Source of the DNA: Thermodesulfatator atlanticus
GTDB lineage: Bacteria > Desulfobacterota > Thermodesulfobacteria > Thermodesulfobacteriales > Thermodesulfatatoraceae
Direction of reading: 5' to 3'
DNA length: 6,467 nt
Assembly: GCA_011321895.1 (NCBI GenBank)
Contig: DROK01000228.1
Span: 1 to 6,467, forward strand
In this document: piece by piece, positions 1 to 5,516 of the stretch
Layout: each line of letters begins with the position of its first letter
Numbering within the stretch: the first letter of the stretch is position 1
The notes under the pieces: model-generated
The model's database searches: none
What the model saw: the letters and a program-made list of their open reading frames with translations, nothing else
What the model was told of the DNA's origin: nothing
Program-made: the position numbers and the translations under genes

Positions 1-850
1 AAAGGAGGGCCCTGGTTTTCTCCGGCCAGTCTTTTGGGAAGAAACGGGCCACCGCCTGTAAAGTGACCGCGTCCAAAAGTTCAGCGGCCGCCGGCAGCAG
101 GCCCCCCTTGACAAGGGCCAGAAACCCTTCCGCCGCCTGGGTGATACGCTCAAAGTAGACCGCCAGGCTGGCCGTGGCCGGGGGTTTGGGCAGGAGCTTG
201 AGGACCATTTTGGTAATCACCCCGAGTGTTCCTTCGGAGCCCACGATGAGGGAGACCAGGTCGTAACCCACCACCCCTTTCATGGTGCGTCGGCCGCAGA
301 AGACGATTTCTCCGGTGGGGAGGACCACCTCTAACCCCAGCACGTAGTCTTTGGTGACCCCGTACTTGAGGCCCTTCGGGCCCCCCGCGCAGGTGGCCAC
401 GTTTCCACCCAGGGTGGAGAATTCGTAGCTGGCCGGGTCCGGGGGGTAGAAAAGCCCCCTTTCAGCCAGCTCCCTCTTGAAAGTCCCGTTAAAGACCCCG
501 GGCTCCACCACCGCGACCAGGTCATCGGGGTTAATTTCCAGGATGCGGTTAAGGCCAAGGAGTGACAACACCAGCCCCCCGGCCACCGCCAGAGGGGCCC
601 CGGTGGTAGCGGTCCCCGCGCCCCTGGGGATGACGGGAAAATTTTCTTCATTGGCCAGTTTCAAGATGGCGGCGACTTCAGCGGCGTTAGCCGGGACCGC
701 CACCGCCTCGGGGAGATAAGTGAGACCCGAGGCGTCAAAGGCGTAGGCCAAGAGGTCTTTTCTGGCCTCAAGAAACCTCCCTTTGAGGAGTTTTCTTAGC
801 TTCTGGCGCGCTCTCGCACTGAGGCTGGTTGAGATAGGTTTCGATCTCAC
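1..850 (-). CDS. FAD-linked oxidase, GlcD / D-lactate dehydrogenase family (N-terminal part, cut by window edge)
   Basis: Flavoprotein of the family that oxidises 2-hydroxy acids such as glycolate or D-lactate; the exact substrate cannot be read from sequence. Reading from the GTG at 850-848 gives 283 uninterrupted codons that run off the left edge; family members are usually about 460 residues, so the C-terminal substrate/flavin cap is missing here. Visible FAD-binding (PCMH-type) signatures are PRGAGT (residues 75-80), STLGGNVATCAGG (145-157) and GSEGTLGVIT (204-213), in the expected order and spacing. The start is inferred: an in-frame TAG lies just upstream, GTG is the only ATG/GTG/TTG codon before the conserved FLEARKDLLAY segment (26-36), and the next in-frame candidate, TTG at 751, would remove that segment. 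This start overlaps the end of dnaA by 83 nt and has no clear Shine-Dalgarno, so coupled translation behind dnaA is likely. Family assignment is secure; substrate and exact start are not. Confidence -1.
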   Translation of the reverse strand, partial: MRSKPISTSLSARARQKLRKLLKGRFLEARKDLLAYAFDASGLTYLPEAVAVPANAAEVAAILKLANEENFPVIPRGAGTATTGAPLAVAGGLVLSLLGLNRILEINPDDLVAVVEPGVFNGTFKRELAERGLFYPPDPASYEFSTLGGNVATCAGGPKGLKYGVTKDYVLGLEVVLPTGEIVFCGRRTMKGVVGYDLVSLIVGSEGTLGVITKMVLKLLPKPPATASLAVYFERITQAAEGFLALVKGGLLPAAAELLDAVTLQAVARFFPKDWPEKTRALL

Positions 851-2138
851 GGCAGAGGTATTCTACCTGATATTTTACCGGACCGGGACGGTTAATCTTT
901 TGGTGTACCTTATTTAAGGCGTAGACGACGGTGGCGTGGTCCCGGTTAAAGAGCTTGCCAATGGCCTCCAGGCTGTCGTCGGTAAAACGGCGGCAAAGGT
1001 ACATGGCCACCTGGCGGGGGAAGGCTATTCTCCTGGTTCGGGCCCGGGAAGAAAGCTCGGCCCGGCTCACCTTAAAGTGTTTGCACACCAGGTCGATAAT
1101 GAAATCCCTGGTCACCCGGGGATTCGGGGGCGCGATTTCCTGTACCAATTCTTTGGCCAGGGAAAGGGTGATGGGTTCTCTCAAAAGGCTTGAGCGCGCA
1201 ACCAAGCCGATAACGGCGCTTTCTATCTGGCGGATATCTCCCCTCAGGTTTTGGGCCAAATATTGGATGACTTCTTCTGGCAGATAGACCCCCTGTTTTT
1301 GGGCCTTGCGTTTTAAGATGTTCACCCTGGTTTGAAAATCAGGGGGGTTTATCCGTACCACCGCCCCGGCCTGGAACCGGCTCTTGAGCCCTTCGTCTAT
1401 TTTGTTCAATTCCTGCGGAGTTCGGTTGGCGGTAAACACCACGATTTTTCCGGCGTCAAAGAGGTAATCCAAGGTCAGGGCCAGTTCCCGCTGGGTAAAT
1501 TCTTTGCCCGCCAGGAAATGGACTTCTTCCAGCATCAGGATCTCACAGCCACGACGCAGTTTTTCCTTAAAGTCTTCCAGGCGTTCCTGCCGTAAGGCCT
1601 GAACCACGTGGGTGGTGAAATCCTGGGCGGTGAGGTAGCAAATTTTGCCCCCTCTGGGCTCTCTCAACAGGTGGTTACCCACGGCCTGACTGAGGTGGCT
1701 TTTCCCCAGCCCGGTGCCGGCACACAGATAAACTACGCGGTGTTCCGGGGCCTGGTTGGCCAGGGCCCAACAGGTGGCGTAGGCCAGGCGGTTGCAATCC
1801 CCCACTACGAATTCCTCGAAGGTGAAGCGGTTAGAAAGCCTGCGTCCGAGCACCCGGGTCGGGTCATAAGGGAGGGGAGCCTGTTTAATCTGGGGAAGCT
1901 CCTCCTCCTGGATCACGAAATCAAGGCTCAAAGAGAGCCTCTGGAAGGCCAGGGCCTCCTCAAAAAGGGAAAGATAATTGTCCCGGATCCATTCCAGGCT
2001 GAATTGGTTTGGACAGCCGATCAGGAGCTTTTTCTCTTTAACCCCCAGGAATTTCAGCGGTTTGATCCAGACCTTGAAGCTCGCTTCCGGCAATCTGGCG
2101 CGCAGGAATTCCAAGATGGCTGGCCAGAACTTTTCCAT
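768..2138 (-). CDS. dnaA: Chromosomal replication initiator protein DnaA
   Basis: ATP-dependent initiator that binds and melts the chromosomal origin and loads the replicative helicase. It has 456 residues, the usual length. Domain I (about 1-75) carries the typical LPEASFKVWIKPL segment; the domain II linker is short (about 76-100). The AAA+ domain follows: FTFEEFVVGDCNRLA (105-119), Walker A GTGLGKS (141-147, Lys146), Walker B ILMLEEVHF (200-208), sensor I Asn238, arginine finger in SRF (Arg254), and sensor II Arg303 in GDIRQIE. The C-terminal DNA-binding domain shows RTRRIAFPRQVAMYL (367-381) and the DnaA signature NRDHATVVYALNKV (398-411). Walker B has Glu204-Glu205 where most bacteria have Asp-Asp. 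The ATG at 2138 is preceded by AAGGAGG at 7 nt spacing, which fixes the start. A GlcD-like oxidase follows in the same direction, overlapping the 3' end; dnaN, the commonest dnaA neighbour, is not adjacent downstream. Confidence -1.
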   Translation of the reverse strand: MEKFWPAILEFLRARLPEASFKVWIKPLKFLGVKEKKLLIGCPNQFSLEWIRDNYLSLFEEALAFQRLSLSLDFVIQEEELPQIKQAPLPYDPTRVLGRRLSNRFTFEEFVVGDCNRLAYATCWALANQAPEHRVVYLCAGTGLGKSHLSQAVGNHLLREPRGGKICYLTAQDFTTHVVQALRQERLEDFKEKLRRGCEILMLEEVHFLAGKEFTQRELALTLDYLFDAGKIVVFTANRTPQELNKIDEGLKSRFQAGAVVRINPPDFQTRVNILKRKAQKQGVYLPEEVIQYLAQNLRGDIRQIESAVIGLVARSSLLREPITLSLAKELVQEIAPPNPRVTRDFIIDLVCKHFKVSRAELSSRARTRRIAFPRQVAMYLCRRFTDDSLEAIGKLFNRDHATVVYALNKVHQKINRPGPVKYQVEYLCREIETYLNQPQCESAPEAKKTPQREVS

Positions 2139-2145
2139 ATTCCAC

Positions 2146-2152
2146 CCTCCTT
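2146..2152 (-). promoter_or_regulatory. Ribosome binding site of dnaA
   Basis: AAGGAGG on the minus strand, seven bases before the dnaA ATG. It is the best Shine-Dalgarno sequence in the window and confirms the dnaA start at 2138. Confidence -1.
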
Positions 2153-2164
2153 AAGGACGAGCCA

Positions 2165-2193
2165 AGGGTAAACAAGAGTGCGGCCTTGGTCAA
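2165..2193 (-). promoter_or_regulatory. Possible sigma-70-type promoter of dnaA
   Basis: Minus-strand TTGACC (2193-2188) resembles a -35 box at 5 of 6 positions. It is followed after 17 bases by TACCCT (2170-2165), a poor -10 match (3 of 6). Transcription would begin near 2158, giving a leader of about 20 nt that just contains the ribosome binding site. A second equally weak pair, TTGTAC and TCTAAA with 18 bp spacing, lies about 140 bp further upstream. Both are pattern matches only. Confidence -1.
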
Positions 2194-2240
2194 AACTGGT
2201 TTCCCAAAATTAACGCCGATTAGCCCGCCGAGCAGGAAGC

Positions 2241-2267
2241 CCTCTTTTTTAACGTCAAAAAAAGAGG
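2241..2267. repeat. Perfect inverted repeat, 10-bp arms, 7-base loop
   Basis: CCTCTTTTTT (2241-2250) is exactly complementary to AAAAAAGAGG (2258-2267) across the loop AACGTCA. It lies about 100 bp upstream of dnaA. If the dnaA transcript starts further upstream than this, the repeat would form an A-U-rich hairpin in the leader; otherwise it may be a protein-binding site. It is not a typical terminator, because no U tract follows a GC-rich stem in either direction. Confidence -1.
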
Positions 2268-2341
2268 TTAGTAGCCAATTTCTTGGAAACCAAGGCCCTT
2301 TCACTGTTTTAGACCTTACGAAATAAGTCCCGTACAACCGA

Positions 2342-2360
2342 ATTTTGTGTTTCACAAAAT
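2342..2360. promoter_or_regulatory. Perfect 8-bp-arm palindrome, candidate operator or DnaA-binding site
   Basis: ATTTTGTG (2342-2349) and CACAAAAT (2353-2360) form a perfect inverted repeat around TTT. The symmetry and three-base centre look like a binding site for a dimeric regulator, or for two opposed monomers. Within it TGTTTCACA (2348-2356) fits the relaxed DnaA box TTWTNCACA at 8 of 9 positions, and the opposite strand fits at 7 of 9. It sits roughly 200 bp from dnaA and 145 bp from the HD gene, so it could affect either. The protein that binds is unknown. Confidence -1.
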
Positions 2361-2380
2361 GAGATTTCAACAACACCGGA

Positions 2381-2437
2381 AATTTTTCTTTCCTGTTTTT
2401 TTCTTTTTAATTTAGGCCCTTTTGCATTTTTTCTACT
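2381..2437. other. T-rich tract, possible DNA-unwinding element or promoter-upstream element
   Basis: A strongly asymmetric run with thymines on the plus strand, about 77% A+T over 2381-2432, in an otherwise moderately GC-rich neighbourhood. It includes seven- and six-base T runs. Easily melted tracts of this kind occur in bacterial origins and upstream of promoters. No clear repeated DnaA-trio pattern is visible, so the role is open. Confidence -1.
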
Positions 2438-2449
2438 TCACGATAGGAT
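2422..2449 (+). promoter_or_regulatory. Weak candidate promoter of the HD-domain gene
   Basis: TTGCAT (2422-2427) and TAGGAT (2444-2449) are separated by 16 bases and lie about 55 bp before the HD-gene start, at the downstream end of the T-rich tract. The matches to the -35 (3 of 6) and -10 (4 of 6) consensus are poor, so this is only a location estimate for the plus-strand promoter. Confidence -1.
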
Positions 2450-2503
2450 GGGCGCTTAGGAGATGGGTGCCAGTTTGGGCGCTTTTGGTTAAGATGGAGG
2501 TCT

Positions 2504-3100
2504 ATGAGTTGTCCGCGCAAATATCCCCGGGTACCGGACCGGAGCCGGTGTTATGAAATCCTTCACGAAAACCAGGTTCCGGCCCATATCGTCGCCCATT
2601 GTGAGCAGGTAGCCCGGGTGGCCGTCTTTCTGGCTGAAAACCTCTGTCTGGTGGGGGAAGAAATCGACCGGGCCCTGGTAGAAGCCGGGGGGCTGCTCCA
2701 TGACCTGACCAAACATCTGAGTCTCAGGACAGGGGAGAACCACGCCCTTTCCGCCGCCAGACTGCTAGAAAGGCTAGGTTATCCGGAAGTAGCCCGGGTA
2801 GTGGCCCAGCATATCTTCTGTCCCCCGGGGCCCCCGGGAAGCCCCATCCGGGAAGAGGAGCTGGTCTATTACGCCGACAAACGGGTTAAGCACACCCAGA
2901 TCGTGGATTTGAGGGAGCGTTTCTGGGACCTTAAGGAACGTTACGGTCGCAGCGTCTCTTCCCTCATCAGGCTTGATCATTTATACGAACTTACCCGTCT
3001 TCTGGAAAGACGCATCTTCAAGAAATTGCCCTTTGGGCCAGAAAAAGTGTCGGAGCTCGGAGATGAAAAAGCCAAAGGTAGCGCTTCTGTGCGGGGGTAA
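2504..3100 (+). CDS. HD-domain phosphohydrolase, function unassigned
   Basis: A 198-residue soluble protein with one HD domain, a metal-dependent phosphohydrolase fold usually acting on nucleotides or other phosphate esters. The expected metal ligands are visible: His32 (in IVAHCEQVA), His66-Asp67 (in GGLLHDLTK) and a late Asp125 in YYADKRV. NHALSAARLLERLGYPEVA (79-97) and His103 lie between them. The domain fills about residues 17-145; the tail (150-198) is basic and helical-looking. I do not assign it to YqeK (Ap4A hydrolase), because the segment after the HD pair does not look like that family. The ATG at 2504 is preceded by GGAGG only 3 nt away, an unusually tight spacing; another ATG at 2494 is in a different frame and ends after 21 codons. 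The gene is divergent from dnaA, and its last 38 nt overlap ddl, so the two are probably one operon. Substrate unknown. Confidence -1.
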   Translation: MSCPRKYPRVPDRSRCYEILHENQVPAHIVAHCEQVARVAVFLAENLCLVGEEIDRALVEAGGLLHDLTKHLSLRTGENHALSAARLLERLGYPEVARVVAQHIFCPPGPPGSPIREEELVYYADKRVKHTQIVDLRERFWDLKERYGRSVSSLIRLDHLYELTRLLERRIFKKLPFGPEKVSELGDEKAKGSASVRG

Positions 3101-3983
3101 CTCACCGGAAAGGGAGGTGTCTCTAAAAGGGGGCCAGGCGGTGGCTGAGGCCTTACGCCGGCGGGGCTATCCGGTGGAAGTTTTTGACCCGCCGGGGGAT
3201 TTGCCGTTGCTGGCCCAGCGGGTAAGAGAATTTGACCTGGCCTTCCCCGTGCTGCACGGCCCGGGGGGTGAAGACGGGACCATCCAGGGGTTTCTTGAGG
3301 CCCTGGGGCTTCCCTATCTGGGGGCCGGGGTTTTGGGAAGCGCCCTGGCCATGGACAAGTTTTTGAGCAAGTTGCTCTACCGGGAAGTGGGGCTTAAGGT
3401 GCCGGACTTTGTGCTGGTACGTAAAGGAGAGAGGCCGTCTCCTTTAAAAATACCCTTCCCCGTGGTGGTAAAACCCGTCTCGCAGGGCTCAAGTGTGGGG
3501 ATCTCCCTGGTGGAAGACGAGGAAGGACTCCGGGAGGCCCTTTCGCTGGCCTTCCGTTATGAAGAGCGGGTCCTTGTCGAGGAAAAGCTTTCTGGACGGG
3601 AATTAACGGTGGGTATTCTGGGGGAGACCCCTTTGCCGGTGGTGGAGATAAGGCCCGGGGCCGGTCACCGTTTCTTTGATTATCAGGCCAAATATACCCC
3701 GGGGGCCACGGAAGAATTGTGCCCGGCGCCCATCCCTGACGAAATAGCCTCTGCCGCCAAGAAGGCCGCTTTCCTGGCCCATCAGGCCCTCAATTTGCGC
3801 CACGTCAGCCGGACAGATTTTATCCTCACGGAAACCGGCGATCTTTACGTCCTGGAGACCAACACCCTCCCCGGGCTTACCGAGACCAGCCTTTTACCTT
3901 TAGCGGCCAGGACCGCGGGCCTTTCCTTTGAAGACCTGGTGGAAAAGATGGTGGCCCTTGTGTTAGCGACAGGCGTTGCGTAG
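3063..3983 (+). CDS. ddl: D-alanine--D-alanine ligase
   Basis: Cytoplasmic ATP-grasp enzyme that joins two D-alanines to make the dipeptide end of the peptidoglycan stem peptide. It has 306 residues, the same length as E. coli DdlB. Family signatures in order: GGNSPEREVSLKGG (11-24, Glu17), VLHGPGGEDGTIQGFLEALG (63-82), VVVKPVSQGSSVG (134-146), the omega-loop segment FDYQAKYTPGATEELCPAP (205-223, Tyr208), and the metal/phosphate end SRTDF...LETNTLPGLTETSLLP (249-279; Arg250, Asp252, Glu265, Asn267, Ser276). All residues known to matter in Ddl enzymes appear present. The frame is open back to 2973, but the ATG at 3063 is chosen because homology begins there and GGAG lies 7 nt before it. It overlaps the HD gene by 38 nt and converges on plsC with a 21-nt 3' overlap. 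Tyr208 is the residue type found in vancomycin-sensitive D-Ala-D-Ala ligases, so D-Ala rather than D-lactate is the likely second substrate. Confidence -1.
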   Translation: MKKPKVALLCGGNSPEREVSLKGGQAVAEALRRRGYPVEVFDPPGDLPLLAQRVREFDLAFPVLHGPGGEDGTIQGFLEALGLPYLGAGVLGSALAMDKFLSKLLYREVGLKVPDFVLVRKGERPSPLKIPFPVVVKPVSQGSSVGISLVEDEEGLREALSLAFRYEERVLVEEKLSGRELTVGILGETPLPVVEIRPGAGHRFFDYQAKYTPGATEELCPAPIPDEIASAAKKAAFLAHQALNLRHVSRTDFILTETGDLYVLETNTLPGLTETSLLPLAARTAGLSFEDLVEKMVALVLATGVA

Positions 3984-4691
3984 CCCCTCTTCGATGCGCA
4001 GGCGTACCAGGTGGGCCAGCTGGGTCTTTTCTTTTAAGCTCAGGCCCCGGGTGGGAATGGGGGGAAAGAGGCGTACCCTTACCAGCCCCGGTCTTACGTA
4101 AAGCTTGCCTTTGGGCATGATCTTTCCGGTTCCGCAAAGCGCCACCGCCACCACCGGCTTCTGGCTTTTGATGGCCAGGGCAAAACCCCCGGTCTTAAAG
4201 GGCAGGAGTCTACCGTCCGGGCTCCTGGTGCCTTCAGGAAAGATGACCACCGAAAACCCCGCCTTTATCTTTTCGGCGGCGGCCAGGAGGCTCTCGTAGC
4301 CCTTGCGGGGATTTTCCCGGTCCACCGGGATATAACCTATGACCTTAAGGGCCCAGCCAAAGAAGGGGATCCGGAAAAGGCTCTTTTTGGCAAGCCATTT
4401 TATCTGGTAGGGTAAGGCCACTTCCAGGACGGGGATATCAAACTGGCTCTGGTGGTTGGCGGCAAAGATATACGCTTCTTTGGGATCAAGGTGTTCCAGC
4501 CCCCGCACTTCAAGCTTAACCCCGGTGATGGCAAGGATGATTTTTAGCCAAAACCGCCCTATTTGGTGGTTAATCTTCCCTTTACGGTCAAACAGGGCCA
4601 GCAAAAAGATGAGCAGGGCAAAAGGGGGGACGGAGACCAAGACGAACAGGTAAAGCAGGAGGTTGCGGCCCAAGATCTCAAGCTTTTTCAT
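3963..4691 (-). CDS. plsC: 1-acyl-sn-glycerol-3-phosphate acyltransferase
   Basis: Membrane-associated enzyme that adds the second acyl chain to lysophosphatidic acid, giving phosphatidic acid for phospholipid synthesis. It has 242 residues, normal for PlsC. A strongly hydrophobic N-terminal segment (about 11-34) is a probable membrane anchor. The acyltransferase motifs follow: NHQSQFD (79-85; catalytic His80 and Asp85), GYIPVDRE (119-126), FPEGTRS (151-157, substrate-phosphate binding) and block IV VVAVAL (180-185), where the usual Pro of VPV is replaced. Its ATG lies inside the last codons of cobJ (14-nt overlap) with no separate Shine-Dalgarno, so translation is probably coupled to cobJ. 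The 3' end overlaps the end of the oppositely transcribed ddl, with no terminator between. PlsC is the best call; other LPLAT-family acyltransferases share these motifs. Confidence -1.
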   Translation of the reverse strand: MKKLEILGRNLLLYLFVLVSVPPFALLIFLLALFDRKGKINHQIGRFWLKIILAITGVKLEVRGLEHLDPKEAYIFAANHQSQFDIPVLEVALPYQIKWLAKKSLFRIPFFGWALKVIGYIPVDRENPRKGYESLLAAAEKIKAGFSVVIFPEGTRSPDGRLLPFKTGGFALAIKSQKPVVAVALCGTGKIMPKGKLYVRPGLVRVRLFPPIPTRGLSLKEKTQLAHLVRLRIEEGLRNACR

Positions 4692-5460
4692 CAGTTAATC
4701 GATATTTTTCCCCGTAACCGCGGGGGGTCAGGAAAAAGTCGTCTATTAATTTGCTCTGGGAATTGCCAATAATAATAAGGCTGCTCATGTCTGCCAATGC
4801 CGAAATCCTTTCCTTTTCCGCAAGCGTCGTAAGGACTATCTTTTCCTCTTCCCGCCAGGCCCCCTTTACCAGGGCCAAGGGGGTATCCGGCGGGCGCCGG
4901 TGGGCGACGATCTCTAAGGCCTCCTTCAGTTGATTTTTTCGCCTTTTACTCTTGGGGTTATAAAAGACCAGGACGAAGTCCCCTTCGGTGGCCAACCTGA
5001 TCCTTCTGGTTATTTGTTCCCAGGGCGTTAGGCGGTCTGATAGGGAAATGAGGGCGCAATCGTTGCTGAGCGGGGCGCCCAGCCTTGCGGCTGCGGCGCA
5101 AGCCGCCGTAACCCCGGGAATGATCTCTATACGAACGTGGTAAGGCCTGCGACGAGCCGCCAGGACTTCAAAGACCGGCGCCGACATGCCGTAGATAGCC
5201 GGGTCACCCCCTGAGACCAGGGCCACCGGCCCGTTTTTCTCGGCCAGCGCTAAGGCCTCTTGGGCCCGTTTGACCTCTTCCATCATGGAAGTGGCGCGTA
5301 CTTCTTTGCCCCGGATCAGGTGGGCGATCTGGGCCAGATAGGTACGGTAACCGAGGATGACCTTGGCTTGCGCCAGCGCCTCTTTGGCGGCGATGGTCAA
5401 AAGATCATCTTTGCCCGGTCCGATACCTATGATGAAAAGGGTGTTTTTGGGTGTTGGCAT
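4678..5460 (-). CDS. cobJ: Precorrin-3B (or cobalt-factor III) C17-methyltransferase
   Basis: S-adenosylmethionine-dependent corrin-ring methyltransferase that methylates C17 and contracts the ring during cobalamin synthesis. In an anaerobe the real substrate would be the cobalt form, the CbiH reaction; gene context does not decide between CobJ and CbiH. It has 260 residues, typical for a stand-alone enzyme. Signatures of the tetrapyrrole methylase fold: IGIGPG (11-16), VSGGDPAIYGMSAPVFE (82-98), IPGVTAACAAAARLGAPLSN (114-133), then LSDRLTPWEQI (140-150) and FVLVFYNPKSKRR (162-174), the last two specific to the CobJ/CbiH branch. The ATG at 5460 has only a weak AAAGG about 10 nt upstream. Downstream plsC overlaps by 14 nt, forming a two-gene unit; no other cobalamin gene lies in the window. 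It is divergent from the histidine kinase across a 56-bp gap. Confidence -1.
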   Translation of the reverse strand: MPTPKNTLFIIGIGPGKDDLLTIAAKEALAQAKVILGYRTYLAQIAHLIRGKEVRATSMMEEVKRAQEALALAEKNGPVALVSGGDPAIYGMSAPVFEVLAARRRPYHVRIEIIPGVTAACAAAARLGAPLSNDCALISLSDRLTPWEQITRRIRLATEGDFVLVFYNPKSKRRKNQLKEALEIVAHRRPPDTPLALVKGAWREEEKIVLTTLAEKERISALADMSSLIIIGNSQSKLIDDFFLTPRGYGEKYRLTDEKA

Positions 5461-5516
5461 AGGGCTTAAACCTTTGCTAAACTTTCATCTGTTTCTAAAA
5501 CGAATTATTTATCAAG
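5461..5516. promoter_or_regulatory. Short divergent intergenic gap, cobJ / histidine kinase
   Basis: An AT-rich 56-bp gap must hold the upstream signals of both genes if each has its own promoter. TTGATA on the minus strand (5516-5511) and TTGCTA on the plus strand (5474-5479) are -35-like, but neither has a convincing -10 partner at normal spacing. No riboswitch-sized leader fits between the cobJ start and the kinase start, so a cobalamin riboswitch directly upstream of cobJ is unlikely here. Confidence -1.

Larger units (their letters stand above)
2139..2503. other. dnaA upstream intergenic region; candidate origin / control region
   Basis: This 365-bp stretch lies between the divergent dnaA and HD-domain genes and is the only long gap in the window. 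It is visibly richer in A+T than the genes. It holds a perfect inverted repeat (2241-2267), a perfect palindrome (2342-2360), a T-rich tract (2381-2437), and an 8-bp inverted pair GGCCTTGG (2182-2189) and CCAAGGCC (2290-2297). Origins often lie next to dnaA, so an oriC role is possible. However, I found no exact TTATCCACA box on either strand; the best relaxed match is TGTTTCACA inside the palindrome. A minus-strand reading frame stays open from 2376 through this gap, but I do not regard it as a gene. Confidence -1.

Noticed and set aside
331..719. Open frames on both strands within the oxidase gene.
   Set aside because: They overlap a continuous, well-conserved FAD-oxidase frame and their translations look like out-of-frame GC-rich sequence.
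1..850. Possible frameshift or broken oxidase gene.
   Set aside because: Base-by-base reading gives one continuous frame of 283 codons with all motifs in order; it is only cut by the window edge.
1608..2171. Plus-strand open frame of 187 codons opposite dnaA.
   Set aside because: It is antisense to the conserved dnaA coding sequence and shows no protein motif; a shadow of codon bias.
2241..2360. The two inverted repeats as rho-independent terminators.
   Set aside because: Their stems are A/T-rich, no U tract follows a GC stem, and the flanking genes diverge, so no transcript is expected to end here.
2038..2376. Minus-strand open frame of 112 codons (GTG start) crossing the dnaA upstream gap.
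   Set aside because: No ribosome binding site, no recognisable domain, and about 100 nt of it lies out of frame over dnaA. It could be a decayed gene, but the support is too thin to list.
2973..3062. Upstream ATG extending ddl by 30 residues.
   Set aside because: The added residues lie inside the HD gene and lack Ddl similarity; the ATG at 3063 has a spaced GGAG and gives the family's normal length.
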